Below, piece after piece: positions 12,720 through 23,766 of a stretch of DNA of 64,000 bases. The DNA comes from Lojkania enalia (lineage: Eukaryota > Ascomycota > Dothideomycetes > Pleosporales). A program made the position numbers and the translations under genes. The notes under the pieces are model-generated. The model was not told the DNA's origin, searched no databases, and saw only the letters and a list, made by a program, of their open reading frames with translations. How positions within the stretch are numbered: position 1 is the first letter of the stretch; the number at the start of each line of letters is the position of its first letter. The stretch spans positions 62,001 through 126,000 of the forward strand of contig ML986610.1 in assembly GCA_010094045.1 (NCBI GenBank), in the 5' to 3' direction.

Positions 12720-14243
12720 AAACTATGATAGGCCTCTCCTCGCGTTGCGTGCTGTCGGTTGGCTTTCTCGTCGCCTCTACCAAATGAAGTGTTGAAGGGA
12801 TGCTAATTGTAGTGTTCTGTCCGCAGCCTGGTAGGGTGGGGCCGGACAACGGAGGTTGCAGCTTGGCAGTCTCTACCGTACTATGATCAGTCCGGAGAAG
12901 AAGGCCGGCGATGACGCCAGAATAAGCAGTGGCTGGTGTACGAGTTGTATGTTTTCAAAGATATGGCTGGTTCAGTGTCATTGCTATTTCCTGGAGGAAG
13001 GTCGGGCAGTTCTCGAGTGTTAAGGTCAGTCTGCAGAAGGCAGGCGAGAAGTGGGCGCAGTTATCTTGCCCTCGTACCACTATGCCCATCACTTCATGGT
13101 ATCGAGCCCACGTCCGGGTCCCGAGCTGAGGTTCGCTAGCTACAGACAAAGGCATGCACAGCCTCGATAGTGCCTTGGTAAATACGCGAGATGGCAACCC
13201 CGCTCGCTCGGGAAGGTGTATTTTTAGGCTTGGCTAGTGCTAGATAAGGAATGAGTCGTCGATCGGAGGCTTGACCTGGAAATAAGGACTTTGCTCTGCC
13301 TGCTCTAGCGAAAACAGAATGAGTTCCTTGGGTACATAGCCGGCCGAGAGCTGCCACCAAACGCGCTTTTGGTTGCTTGGCGCGACTATGAAAGAAGGCA
13401 TATCCCTTGCTTGCAAAGGGCAAAGGCGAAGAAGGCCGACACGATTTGCCGAATATCTTGTCAGACTGCATCGCAGCGCTGCAGATCTCCCCATCGTGGC
13501 CCGCATTGGCCCGACGGGTCATTTCTCATTGGCTGTTTGCGATAGGACGAGTGAGAGTGAAAAATCGACTGGCTACAACTACGTCTCAACTCTCTTTGTG
13601 GTACGGTGCCCTAACGTGCTAGAACGCGATGATGACATTTCGAACGGCTAGTCCTCCACTGCGTTTTAAGTTAGTCGGCTCCTAAAGGGATTATAAGTGG
13701 TACAGCATCGGGGTGTTATACCGGGCCCGATACCGATTCTTTATCAGCTTGGAGAATAATACGTAGTAGACAGAAGGTGTCTGCAAAGCCTACAGTACCA
13801 CTACCGGGTACATGCCAGGCTGACCGTCAGCCTTTTCTGAGGCACAAGTGGCCAAAGCAGTTGTACAAGATACGAGTCATTGGCCTCTATAAAAAGCCGA
13901 AAATATGACGGGTAGCTGAGTTGCGATAAAGCTCGTGCAAAGTACTCCTTATGATCATCTTGCCCACATCCGCCCTCCTAGTTCGTTCTCGGCATTCTGA
14001 TAGGTGATCTGGGTAACCTACTTCTGCGGAATACGATTTCTGGGTACTGTTCGTTTACTTGACCCTCCGTCTGCTTAGCTTCAGCGTCTTGATGATGGTT
14101 GTTGCTTCCAAGGTTGAGATACTGTACGGGCTGCTTCGCTAGGTAGAGGCGCTAAATCAGCCTTGGCACATCGTCATCGGCTGATTCATCTAGCGCCGGG
14201 GTTGGCTTTCCATCATGCTCGTCCCACGGCTAACGTCGCCAAC
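12720..14243. other. Intergenic region between divergent genes
   Basis: It lies between the minus-strand membrane protein and the plus-strand AIM3-like gene, so it probably holds both promoters. Short open frames near 13140-13650 on both strands show no recognisable domain. Confidence 0.5.
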
Positions 14244-15496
14244 ATGAGCGGCTTCAAAGGTATAGCAAAAGGCGGTTGGCATCCTAAAGGTAAGGGTGAG
14301 GGCGGGAGAGAAAGCTGGCGCAGTGATTTCAAAGGTGTCAATACTGTGGTACGTTCCCACTTCCACTTCTCCCGAGGCAAGAATGTACGGCTCACTCTCC
14401 ACAGGCAGGATGGATGGGGAAAGGCAAGAACTCTCATGCAGAGCAGGCTAGGGACCACCAATCAGCCCCTCTATCGACATTGAAAGATCCGGCATCCTTT
14501 GGTCCTCCGCCGAAGCATATCCACTACCACGGAGCCACAGCGTCTCCGAACTCCCCGACTCCAGATTCTGGCGGACTAGGGTCGCCTATATCGGCGGGAG
14601 AGTTGTCTGCGAGACAAAGGTTACAAGAGAAGCGAGAGGTAGAAGCGAGAGAAGAGGAAGAAGCAGTCAGGCCTCCGTCGGGGCCATATAGAGCCAACAC
14701 AACCGGACTTAGCACGGTGAATTTGCCAAAACCGCCTGTTCGTCGGTCGGATGCCGCATTGCTATCGGCTTCAGATGCTACAAAGCAAAAGCAAAAGCCA
14801 AAACTCCCTCCAAGATTACCTCCGCGACAAAACTCTTATCCTGATACGCATGCTCCGCCGCCTCCACCGCCTTACAGCGAGAGTCCTCAGAATGATGCGC
14901 CAGGGCAGGGCAATATCAATCAAGGGGCGATGGATCGTTTAGGGAGAGCTGGGATTTCTGTTCCGGGTTTCAATATCGGGAGAACTGCTTCACCGCCCGT
15001 ACCCGCTCGCCAGAGCCCATCACCAAATACACCTGTATCGCCACTTGCACCTCGTGAGCCACGACTGAACGAGCTCCAATCCCGGTTTGCTAAGGTGTCA
15101 ATATCCTCATCCGGCAGCCAAGCCCCTAATGCCGGCACGTCGTGGACCGATAAACAGGCGGCATTGAAGACTGCTAACAACCTTCGCAATGACCCCGCGA
15201 ATGTCTCGGTTTCGGACATTAGGAGTGCGGCCTCCACTGCCAATAATTTTCGAGAAAGGCATGGGGAAAAAGTGGCGTCTAGCTGGCAATCTGCGAACAA
15301 TCTGAACCTAAAATATGGTATTTCGGACAGAGTTAATAGCTACACTTCTCCGGCTTCTCCTCCTCCGCAGTCGCCCACTCAAGGTGGCCATGGGAAGAAG
15401 CATCCACCACCTCCACCGCCTAAGAAGAAGAATCTAGCGGCTAGTGGTATTGATGAGCCCCCGCCAATACCTCTGTCTAGCAAACCGAAGTTTTAG
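14244..15496 (+). CDS. Proline-rich, AIM3-like protein (probable actin-patch SH3 ligand)
   Basis: Exons 14244-14348 and 14405-15496 give 398 aa; the intron (GTACGT..ACAG, 56 nt) is phase 0. The start is chosen because the 35-residue first exon (MSGFKGIAKGGWHPKG..) joins perfectly to AGWMGKGKN. The protein contains the LKDPASFGPPP motif, which resembles a motif I recall from yeast Aim3, an actin-patch protein that binds Rvs167. Many SH3-type proline clusters follow (KLPPRLPPR, PPPPPPYSE, PPPPPPKKK). A conserved C-terminal block around residues 280-345 is rich in ANN and RSAAS segments and could form helices. A role in cortical actin and endocytosis is inferred from the motif only; the name is tentative. 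Confidence 0.72.
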
Positions 15497-16662
15497 TATA
15501 TGTTATACGGCTGCCTATGATAGGGTGCCCTTCTTGTACGCACGCAATTGTATACCCATCGTTTGCCTAGATGCTCACCATGTAATTATTTTTTTGAAAT
15601 GGAAGACATTCGCATATCAGCACATGACACGTGCATGTCTCGAGCGTTAACGGCTTTTTTATTCCGTCCCATGACATTTCAGCTCCGGCCATCGTAATGC
15701 ATGGTCGAGTATGTGCTGTCACGATTTCCTTGCCAACCAAGCCGACGTCTTACCTACATCCATGCCCCTCCACGTGCTTATCCATGAGGCTCTGGGGAAG
15801 TGGTCTGGGCTCAGACATCCCTGCACGGATCATCCCCAGCCTAGGAGAGGAGTAATAATCGATCCTGGCGTAAGATGAGTAGCGATTTCGCTCCAGCAAG
15901 CGAACAAGAGCCCCATGTGCCTTTAGACTATACTGATAGATCGCTATGTGCACAGGTATTATTGCTGCTAGATGGGATCAAGTAAAATGGAGCGAAAGTA
16001 GCTGGAACAAACAGTACGCAGCACGGGGTCGGAAACTAGCCAGTGACAAGGCACTTGTTCGGTGCCTCGGTTGATGTCATGCAAACGACTGGTTGCAAAA
16101 AAAATTCAGGATGGGGCCAAGCTTTTCCGTCACCGAAACTTCAACTTCTCCTGCTCGAAAGAGCGTCAAACCCGCAAGACCGACCCAGGCCTTCGCAAGC
16201 CAAGCCTATCCGAGCACTGCGTCGCGTCTTTTTATTCATCTCTGCGTCGTCTCCCTTTCTCCTCGACGTCTTCCCTTTGCCCTCGCTTTCCATCCGTGAC
16301 GCATTGTTTGGGCCCTGCATCCGCTCGCGTGCTCTGCAACGTCACAGCCTGTGTAGCTACCAACTGCGACAACAAGATCGCACTGAACGCATTCGCACTG
16401 CCCCTATATTTATCCTCAGAATACCCTTTCGCTGAATTCGAGCCATTGGCTTCTCCGCACCCCGTATCCTCCTGCTACGGGCATCGACCTTACGCCTCCG
16501 CTGGCTTCGCGGTCGCTTGCCTTCGTAAGGCGACATACGTTACACTGTCACCGAGCCGCAGGCATTCGAAGGACAGCAAGGCTTGACTGCAGCACCAATA
16601 CGCCTTGTGCACCCAATTCCTTCCGTCGGCCTCAAAAACAACCGCCTTTCCACGATTTCATC
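15497..16662. other. Intergenic region upstream of the elongase
   Basis: The 3' part (about 16200-16660) is pyrimidine-rich on the plus strand, typical of a fungal promoter and 5' UTR. Open frames here, up to 174 codons, lack any family signature. Confidence 0.5.
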
Positions 16663-18454
16663 ATGTCCGGCGCCGGCCCAACGCTCTTTCCGGGGAGACT
16701 GCCCTCCTGGTCGCTCTTCAAGTTCCCTCCAGACAATGCCCCGCAGGCAATTCCCCCACCTTTCGAAGAGCCGTCATTCCGAACGCCGTTTCCGATTCCC
16801 GAACATATCTATAACGGTGCTCTCCAGTTTAAGGTCCCTGTAACTATAGCCTCCGTCTATGCTACCACCGTCTGCTTTTTGAACTGGTACAATAGGCAGC
16901 ATGGAAACAAGCCCTGGGCAATCAGCAAGACTAGCACATTCCAGGCTTTTGTCATTCTCCATAATGTCTTTTTGGCCGTATACTCTGCGGTTACTTGTGC
17001 TGCTATGGTTCGCGCTCTCAAAACGTCTTTCCCGCCCTACACCGAGCCGAACGCCTTGGTGGGAGCGATCGATGCCCTCTGCAAGATGCATGGTCCTCGA
17101 GGCCTAGGGGATCACGCAGCCTATAACCCGCGGACAAGTGCATGGGAGATGAGAAACCCGCTCATCCATTTAGGCGCGAATGGTCTGCCTGACTCTACCG
17201 ACGTCGGTCGCATCTGGAACGAAGGACTTGCATTCTGGGGCTGGATCTTCTACCTCTCCAAATTCTACGAGGTCCTTGATACAGCCATTATAATTGCCAA
17301 GGGAAAGAGAAGTACTACTCTGCAAACATACCATCATGCAGGAGCAATGCTGTGCATGTGGGCAGGTATAAGATACATGTCCCCTCCCATTTGGATGTTT
17401 GCCCTAGTCAATTCTGGTATTCATGCAATGATGGTACGTATAATCCTTTGTCTAGCTGAATTATGTGCTAATTCTTCTCCAGTATACATACTACACAATC
17501 TCCGCACTCGGCTTCCGGGTTCCCCAGGCTATCAAGCGAACCCTCACCAGTCTCCAGATCCTGCAATTCGTTGTAGGTGCTACTTTCGCCGGAATCCACC
17601 TTTTCGTCTCCTACACTATCCCTGTGTCCGTCGCATATAAGGTAGCCGATGTTGTCTCCAAACTCAACGCCGCCTCAGTATCATCTGCCGTCTCATCTGC
17701 CGTCTCATCCGTCACGGACTCTGCCTCAGCGGCTTCTGCCACCGCCGCCGGAGTAGCTTTACTAAAGAAACTCGTGTATCGAGCTGCAGGCGAGGAGGGT
17801 TTAGCAGAGAATATTCATGCATTAGGGGACGTCGGCTATGCGCACGGAGGCTCTCATTATGCCGCACAGCACCCCATCACAGATACAATCGAGAAGACCG
17901 TGTACCGAGCCGAGTATCAGACAGTACCTTGCATCGACACGAGCGGCCAAGCATTTGCCATCTATCTAAACTTGATTTACCTTTTCCCACTTACAGGCCT
18001 CTTCGTCCGCTTCTTCGTAAAATCCTATATCCGCCGAACATCGTCGTCCAACAAACACGCCACCAAGCAGCACGTCCTCTCGAAATCTACCAAGGACGCT
18101 ATTCATGGTGTGGACCGCGAGATAGAATCTCTTGGTCTCGCCGCAGAAAATGGTGTGGATAACATCGTCAAATCGGCAAAGAGCACGAAGAACAGCGTCC
18201 GTGGAAGGTCAAGTAAGTTGTCGAATGGAATCAGAAATGGCTCCTTATCCCCAGAGAATCAGCGATTCATTGACTCCTTTAAGGAAAGGGTGACTAAGGA
18301 GCTCGAGGAAATCGGTGAGGGAGCGGAGGGGGTAGAAAGGCGGGCAAGGGTGGCCGCCAAGGAAGTCATGGAGAATGCAGAAAGGAAGGCAAGCCCGAAT
18401 GGGCTAAAGGAGGAGAAAGAGCCAGAGAAGAAGCCGGTGAATGGGAAAGCCTGA
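16663..18454 (+). CDS. ELO-family fatty acid elongase with variant QxxHH box
   Basis: A membrane condensing enzyme (3-ketoacyl-CoA synthase) of very-long-chain fatty acid synthesis in the ER. Exons 16663-17433 and 17483-18454 give 580 aa with a 49-nt intron. Multiple hydrophobic helices surround the core motifs KFYEVLDTAII and LQTYHHAGAM (residues 220-229), followed by MWAGIRY. The usual HxxHH histidine box reads QTYHH here, the Gln variant also reported for some polyunsaturated-acid elongases. After the last helices comes a long charged tail of about 130 residues (KSTKDAIHG... to KKPVNGKA), rich in Lys, Ser and Glu and predicted to be helical and cytosolic. Substrate length cannot be told from sequence. 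Confidence 0.9.
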
Positions 18455-19244
18455 ATGACCCCTCTCGTTGCTCTGCACTAAGCTATGATACGACGAGATC
18501 GAGACCTTACACTCCTACGTTTGATTACTCCTAACGTTTCATTGATACCTCCCGAGGACGCTTGAAGATGCTTCACGTTTCTTGCGCTCAGCATACTATA
18601 GTCAGTTGAAGCATTGTCATGCGCGAAAAGAAATTCAAGGTCCCTACTTGAAATTGAGAGTTAGATGAGTTTGATTTGGTTACTCTGCTCTTTTCTATCA
18701 CCGCCTATAGTTTTAACATATGCGAGTATATGCATAGCGTCGGCGCTGCAAAGGAGTTTTCTTTTGCAGAACATGTTTCCGTGGTTTCTCTACTTAGGTC
18801 TAGAGTCTCATTATTCTGGTCTAGATTGTGATAACGGGTGGTATAGATGAATAGATGAATAGATGATGAAAATGCGATATTAGTAATGGACGAAAATTCT
18901 ATATCGCGTTAATGCGTGGATTTAATTTGATTTTGTGCCTCTATCTTCGTAATATGTACCTTATCTACAAACTTTTTGGTTGGGTATATGTTCAATCCTT
19001 TTGGAACACCAATCTTAACCAGCCATAACACCATACGGGATGCCGAAGATAACGTCGGTCTCTGCCTGGCCAGGAACCTACTTTGCCGAGACTACTTGCG
19101 CTAATTAGTTCATCAAATCTTCCCTCAAGGGCCTATAAACTAATAACGTAGAGCACAAGCGAGCTGATCGCTACGCCAAAACCGCACAAATCTGCGATTA
19201 TTAAGAGTCCTTATAATGGCTTCGTAAGGATCCCTACATAGTTT
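18455..19244. other. Intergenic, AT-rich, entering a transposon graveyard
   Basis: The elongase 3' UTR is followed by AT-rich DNA with few open frames. No gene is recognised. Confidence 0.5.
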
Positions 19245-20175
19245 GATAGCTAGAGCTATCCTTCTATATCTATAGTATTATTTTTACACGTCCTTGGGTT
19301 ATGCTCAGTCTCACCGCACTTTCTGCAGTGCCTTTGAGTTAGCTCACCTCTATTGGCGCTTGCTTTCCTCGTACCCTTCTTCCCGTTTCTATGGGCGCTA
19401 AACTCCTTGAGAGTAACTAATTAAGCGCCTTCTTTAATCGTTAGGTTACCTTTCTCCTGTACTCGCTTTCTTTTATATAACCTGCGTCGTGTGGCCGCCT
19501 TATTAGCTACTTAAAGGCTATCGATCTTATCGCGCATCAACACCATTAAATATACCCTGAATAACTGTTGGCCACTCACGATCGCCTGGCTGGAGCTATA
19601 TTGGCCGACTCCGTCTCTTAGAGCTTGTAGCTACTGATCCTATCGAAATAACGCCCATTATAAAGCCTAATTCATCAAAGTTGTATGTGTCTCTGTTAAG
19701 AGTACTGTACTTGGCCTTTATATTCTGTACAAACCGGAACCAGCCTCTAATAACCTTTGAATCCTCGTATTTAGCTCTTGAATAGTCGTAATTTTGATTG
19801 AATTTGATCTTAAGCTCAGGTGTTCGTTTGACGAAGTTCTCTACTCAGTTCTTTCCAGCCTGGCCAGTAGAGCGCGCAGCTAGCAGTGAATTGGCCATAT
19901 CTCGAACAGCAGCAAGCCGAGGCGGAAATTCTCGCATATATAAATCGAGTATATGCTGAATAATTACCTACTCCTTAGTATTAGTGAACTTTATTGAATT
20001 AGGCCGGCAATCGCGTCGTGGACCTATTCCATGCTTTCGATTACTAAGAGTACTTTGAAAGATATTATAGATTGATGCAATGCCTCGCATGCTTAATAAC
20101 GCATCTTTCTGGAGAGCCTGGAGAGCTAGCTGTATTCTAGCTTCTTTCTGGATCGATTGTGCGTTGGTAGGTTAT
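19245..20175 (-). mobile_element. Relic of a Fot1/pogo-type (Tc1/mariner superfamily) transposase
   Basis: Reading the minus strand gives a recognisable but stop-ridden transposase. In order: an N-terminal Psq-like helix-turn-helix region near 20160-20040 (SMRGIASIYNIFQSTLSNR), a Tc5-type DNA-binding domain with FVKRTPELK near 19840, RAKYEDSKVIRGWF near 19780, and the start of the DDE domain (TYNFDELGFIMGVIS, about 19690-19640). A C-terminal CCHC zinc knuckle, CRKCGETEHNPRTC, lies at about 19330-19286. The rest of the DDE domain, expected between about 19540 and 19470, is missing, so there is an internal deletion. In-frame TAG/TAA codons are typical of RIP C-to-T changes. It is non-functional. 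I did not find its terminal inverted repeats. Confidence 0.85.
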
Positions 20176-20461
20176 GGTATACTGCTATCATGATTGGAAC
20201 TCTGAAGTTTGATAGGGTCTTGGCATAGTGACTAGCTGGCTTGTGCTCTATATTATTACCCTATACTAACATCAGGGCTAGCTATATAGTAGTACATGCC
20301 ATTCTTTGAAAAAGAAAAAACACCAAAGTGTAGCGTAGGTTCTTGGAACTATCCCTAGGCGGCCACGTGAATGGCCCCGCTGACTAATAGGCATCTCGGC
20401 ATCTAACTTTTATAACTGGCAAAGCGTCATAAACTCATTGCATATGATATGCCATAGTACA

Positions 20462-20579
20462 AGGTGCTTCTATTGTAGAATGAGCTCACAAGGGTCCGTC
20501 TAGAGCGGGTCGACTGTCCTACCTTCTAGCATGATTGAGGTTTTCATCTGCCTCTGGCCAGACTCAAGTGGTAAAATCG
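20462..20579 (-). repeat. Diverged repeat A, inverted copy 1
   Basis: The reverse complement of this segment aligns with 27507-27640. Shared blocks include CCACTTGAGTCTGGCCA, CGCTCTAGAC and GAGCTC, in the same order and with nearly the same spacing (roughly three quarters identical by eye). The two copies face each other across the HET-NACHT-ANK gene. Confidence 0.7.
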
Positions 20580-20949
20580 TGAAGCTCATAAATGTAGCAG
20601 ACTAAGCCTTAAATTACATGAATAGATTAGTAGCTTAGTCTTCCTGGGCAGGCACATGGGCTGTGCGCCAACTCAAATATCAATAGTTATCTCCACGGTG
20701 ACTTTTGTATGGCTGATTCAGCCGCTTAGCGAGGTTTTCGTGGGCAGGGGGACTCGTGCCCTCAGCAGTCGCCAATATTCACCCATGTCTACTGCCTACC
20801 CTCCATAAGTGATATCGTCGCCGCCACCAGCTCCTATAACCTGATTTATAATGTACTAGGGAACCTAGTAGGCTGCTGCAGCTCTACAGCGTAGCTGCAC
20901 TTAATTTAGCCTACCAGGGCACTGGCGCTGGCGCACTGTTTGACTGTAG

Positions 20950-22990
20950 GATATATACCCAGTATATGTTCGATATCTATATAAATAGGAGTATCTACTA
21001 CTAGAGATTATATACTATATAGATGCTTACTGGCCTACTACTAATTGCCCTCCTTTCCTAGACACTCTAAGCTGCTTATAGAGCTAATCTAGTAAGCGCT
21101 CCTACTACTGCTGCTAGTAGTTAAGCTATTCTATAGCTGCTACTTCGCTAGTCCTCTATACCTACGTAGTTCTCTTAATCTCCTTAATAACCTCTAGCTG
21201 TAGAGAGTAGTACTGTGGTTTACTCTAGCGGCCTAATCTCTATTTATTACCCCACTTCCTATCTAGCTTACTGATAGATAGCCGCTCCTATACGCCTACT
21301 ATCTACTCGCGGAAGCGTAGCAGCTGCTAGCAGCTGATAATAGTAGTAATAAAGACTACTAGAGGTAAGTAGCTGTAGCTAGTTGAATAGCCAATTAAAC
21401 AGTTAACTCAGCAAGCTATCTAGCTACTTAATATACTACTTATTCCGCGCATCTAGTACTTAAAGTCTAGATAGTTCTAGACTAAATAGCTAGAGAACTA
21501 CCGTTGTATAGTAATTAAGTCCTAGAGTACTATCTCTCTAAGGTAGAATAGTAGGATTATAAGGCTAGTAGCAGTAAGATTATTAACCTAACTAGCCTAT
21601 ACGCAGAAGTAGTCCTTCTAGGTATTAAGCTAAGGCTAGAGTAGAAATAGCAGCTTATCTAGAGGCGTTACTAGTATACACAGTACCTTAAAACAGCCTA
21701 TTTAAAGTAGCTACTCTACTATAGTCTTTATAAACTTCTACAGCAGTAAGTTTAGATAATAGCCTACTATCTACTCTTAATTTTGCCTACTAGTATAATA
21801 TATCTAGTTCTTAGATATACCTTTTAGTTTAGTTAGCTTAGCACTTAAGTGTAAGGGTATATATACTATTCTACACCCATGATCAGCGATATTAATCATT
21901 CGTACCTTTTGGTTGCAGTAGCGTAGTGGTGTAGAGCCGTGCTTCTGACATTAAGCTGTATTATAGATAGGTCTTCTTCTATAAGTAGATACTAGTATAT
22001 TAAAAAGCTTTTACTACCTACTTACATTAAATATTATATAATAGTACTACTATTATATTATTTATACTAGGCTTAATAAGATATATACTATACTAAGCTA
22101 GCGTTAATTAAAGTTAGGGAATAGCTTCTTACTTAAGTCCTATTAGTAGAATAAGTAGAAAGCTAGGCTACTAAGCATATAGATAAGAGGCTTCCTATAC
22201 TATAAAGTGCAGACTATTTCTAAGCGTCTATACTAGTTCTACTTTCTAGTCTATATAGTAAATATTAGAGGTATATTATATACAGGCCTCTTACCTTTAA
22301 ACTTAAATATAAATTAGTCTAATATTTCTATTACGCACTGGTTGCTACTATATATAAGTATATAATAGTCTAGTAGGATATTTACTAGTATCCGCAGGTG
22401 GCACTTAGCTGAGGAGCTCAAGCCTTAGTACCAAAGCTGCCTATAGACTTGCTCAAATTTATCCTTAGAGTAGCTATCTAGCAGCGTATCTCTGCCCTTA
22501 TCAGCATACTACTATCGATCTCTCTACGCATCTCTTCTCTATAGGGACCTAAGATAGTCTCGTACAGTGTCCTCGCGTAGCGATACATAGCTGTTTATCC
22601 CTAGAGCCTTCTACTCATGCTAGAGGTCAGCAATAGCTGTAACGTATGTATAGACTGAGCGCCAACTTAAGCGCGTCTCGTCCTGAGGAACGTCGCCAGG
22701 CACCTTCCAAGACTTAGCCCTCAATAGCCTACCCGCAACCTCCTCGACAAGGAAGAGTAATAGCTTGTCCTCAGTAATTGTATTGTTATCGAGGTACTGC
22801 TTCCGCTGGCAGAACTCCTAGGCGTATCGTCAGCTCAGGCATCGCTAGTAGAAGCAGCAGCAGCAGCAGGAATGTCGTATATTTACCTTGAACTCTCTCT
22901 GCTTAGGGTTATAGACCTGATGCGTATTCTGAGGCCGCTGCTGGCGTATGGTAGCTAGGACATGCTGGGTATTGGTGCGGAGCTCTGAGG
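20950..22990 (-). mobile_element. Relic of a Crypton-like tyrosine-recombinase element (NDC10_II type)
   Basis: The minus strand translates, with many stops, into a protein related to the fungal CBF3/NDC10_II-type proteins associated with Crypton DNA transposons. It begins near 22980 with RPQNTHQVYNPKQREF. A probable intron follows, then FCQRKQYLDNNTITEDKLLLF (split by the intron), VPQDETRLSWRSVYTYVTAI near 22640, and GKRPVYNIPLIFTI and FYLLY near 22280-22150. The upper part (22400-22990) is fairly well preserved. Below 22400 the sequence is very AT-rich with TAG or TAA every few codons, a strong RIP appearance. The family call is from recalled conserved blocks; catalytic R/H/Y residues could not be placed. 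Confidence 0.7.
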
Positions 22991-23766
22991 TGTTTATAAT
23001 ATTGGTTTTAGCAGGCACCCCTGACTAGGCTTTGCTAAGGCTATCCTAGCATCTCGACGCGATAGGACGTCTATAGTGTCTGTAGAGCTCGAACAGCAGC
23101 TTAGTATAGGGGAGAGGGGCAGGCAGAGGCAGAGGCAGAGGCAGAGGCATCGCCATCCCGCCCCTATATACGCCATCCAGAGCTCCAAAGTCGCTGCTGT
23201 CGCAAGCAGAACGCAGCCAGAAAGCAGAAAGCAGGCAGCGCGCAGGGTGCCATCCATCAGTAGAATCAGCGCACTATACCGAGAGAGGGGTGCTAAGGCT
23301 GTAAAATACAGCTCGGAGAGCAGCATCAGCAGGGCAGCCACAGCATCTGGCCAATAGGCGGCTCGGTAGCTGTACGGTACATGGGCAATCAGCGGTAGGC
23401 TCAGTAGGCGGTCAGCGAGGCCTTTGACACCAAAGAACGGCTGTTTAATCAGTTTCCTTCTATTCCTCATCTTAGTTACAAATAGTATCTGGACTAGGTA
23501 GCCGGAACCCAGGTCCTACAGGTTGCTCACAAAAGCTCTATACCCGACGGTTCTGCCATCTGCCCTACTTGTAGCAGTAATTGCGAGTGTCTAATCATGT
23601 GTCGGAGGAGACCACTAAGGAATCACGTGCGCCAAGCCTCATGGAGCAGTTTCGCCGAAGCCTAATCATCACCAAAACAACTATCGCTAGCGCTTGACCG
23701 ATACGTGTCTTCACTATAATTACCTTAATATTTTGTCAATTAGAGCTACCTAACTATTCCTTTTTT
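22991..23766. other. Region upstream of the NLR-like gene
   Basis: It holds a hexanucleotide (GGCAGA)n run at 23122-23149 and a 158-codon minus-strand open frame (22994-23470) with no recognisable domain; part of that frame is created by the repeat. The last ~150 bp before 23767 should contain the promoter of the plus-strand HET gene. Confidence 0.5.
23122..23149. repeat. (GGCAGA)n hexanucleotide repeat
   Basis: More than four tandem units of GGCAGA. Confidence 0.95.

Noticed and set aside
13136..13522. 128-codon minus-strand frame between divergent genes
   Set aside because: No domain, no splice support, and overlapping open frames on the other strand.
16062..16586. 174-codon plus-strand open frame upstream of the elongase
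   Set aside because: Pyrimidine-rich leader sequence with Ser/Pro/Arg composition and no family resemblance; better explained as promoter and 5' UTR.
22994..23470. 158-codon minus-strand frame with hydrophobic segments
   Set aside because: Part of it (CLCLCLCL) is produced by the hexanucleotide repeat and the rest lacks a family signature; it may be the 5' flank of the Crypton-like relic.
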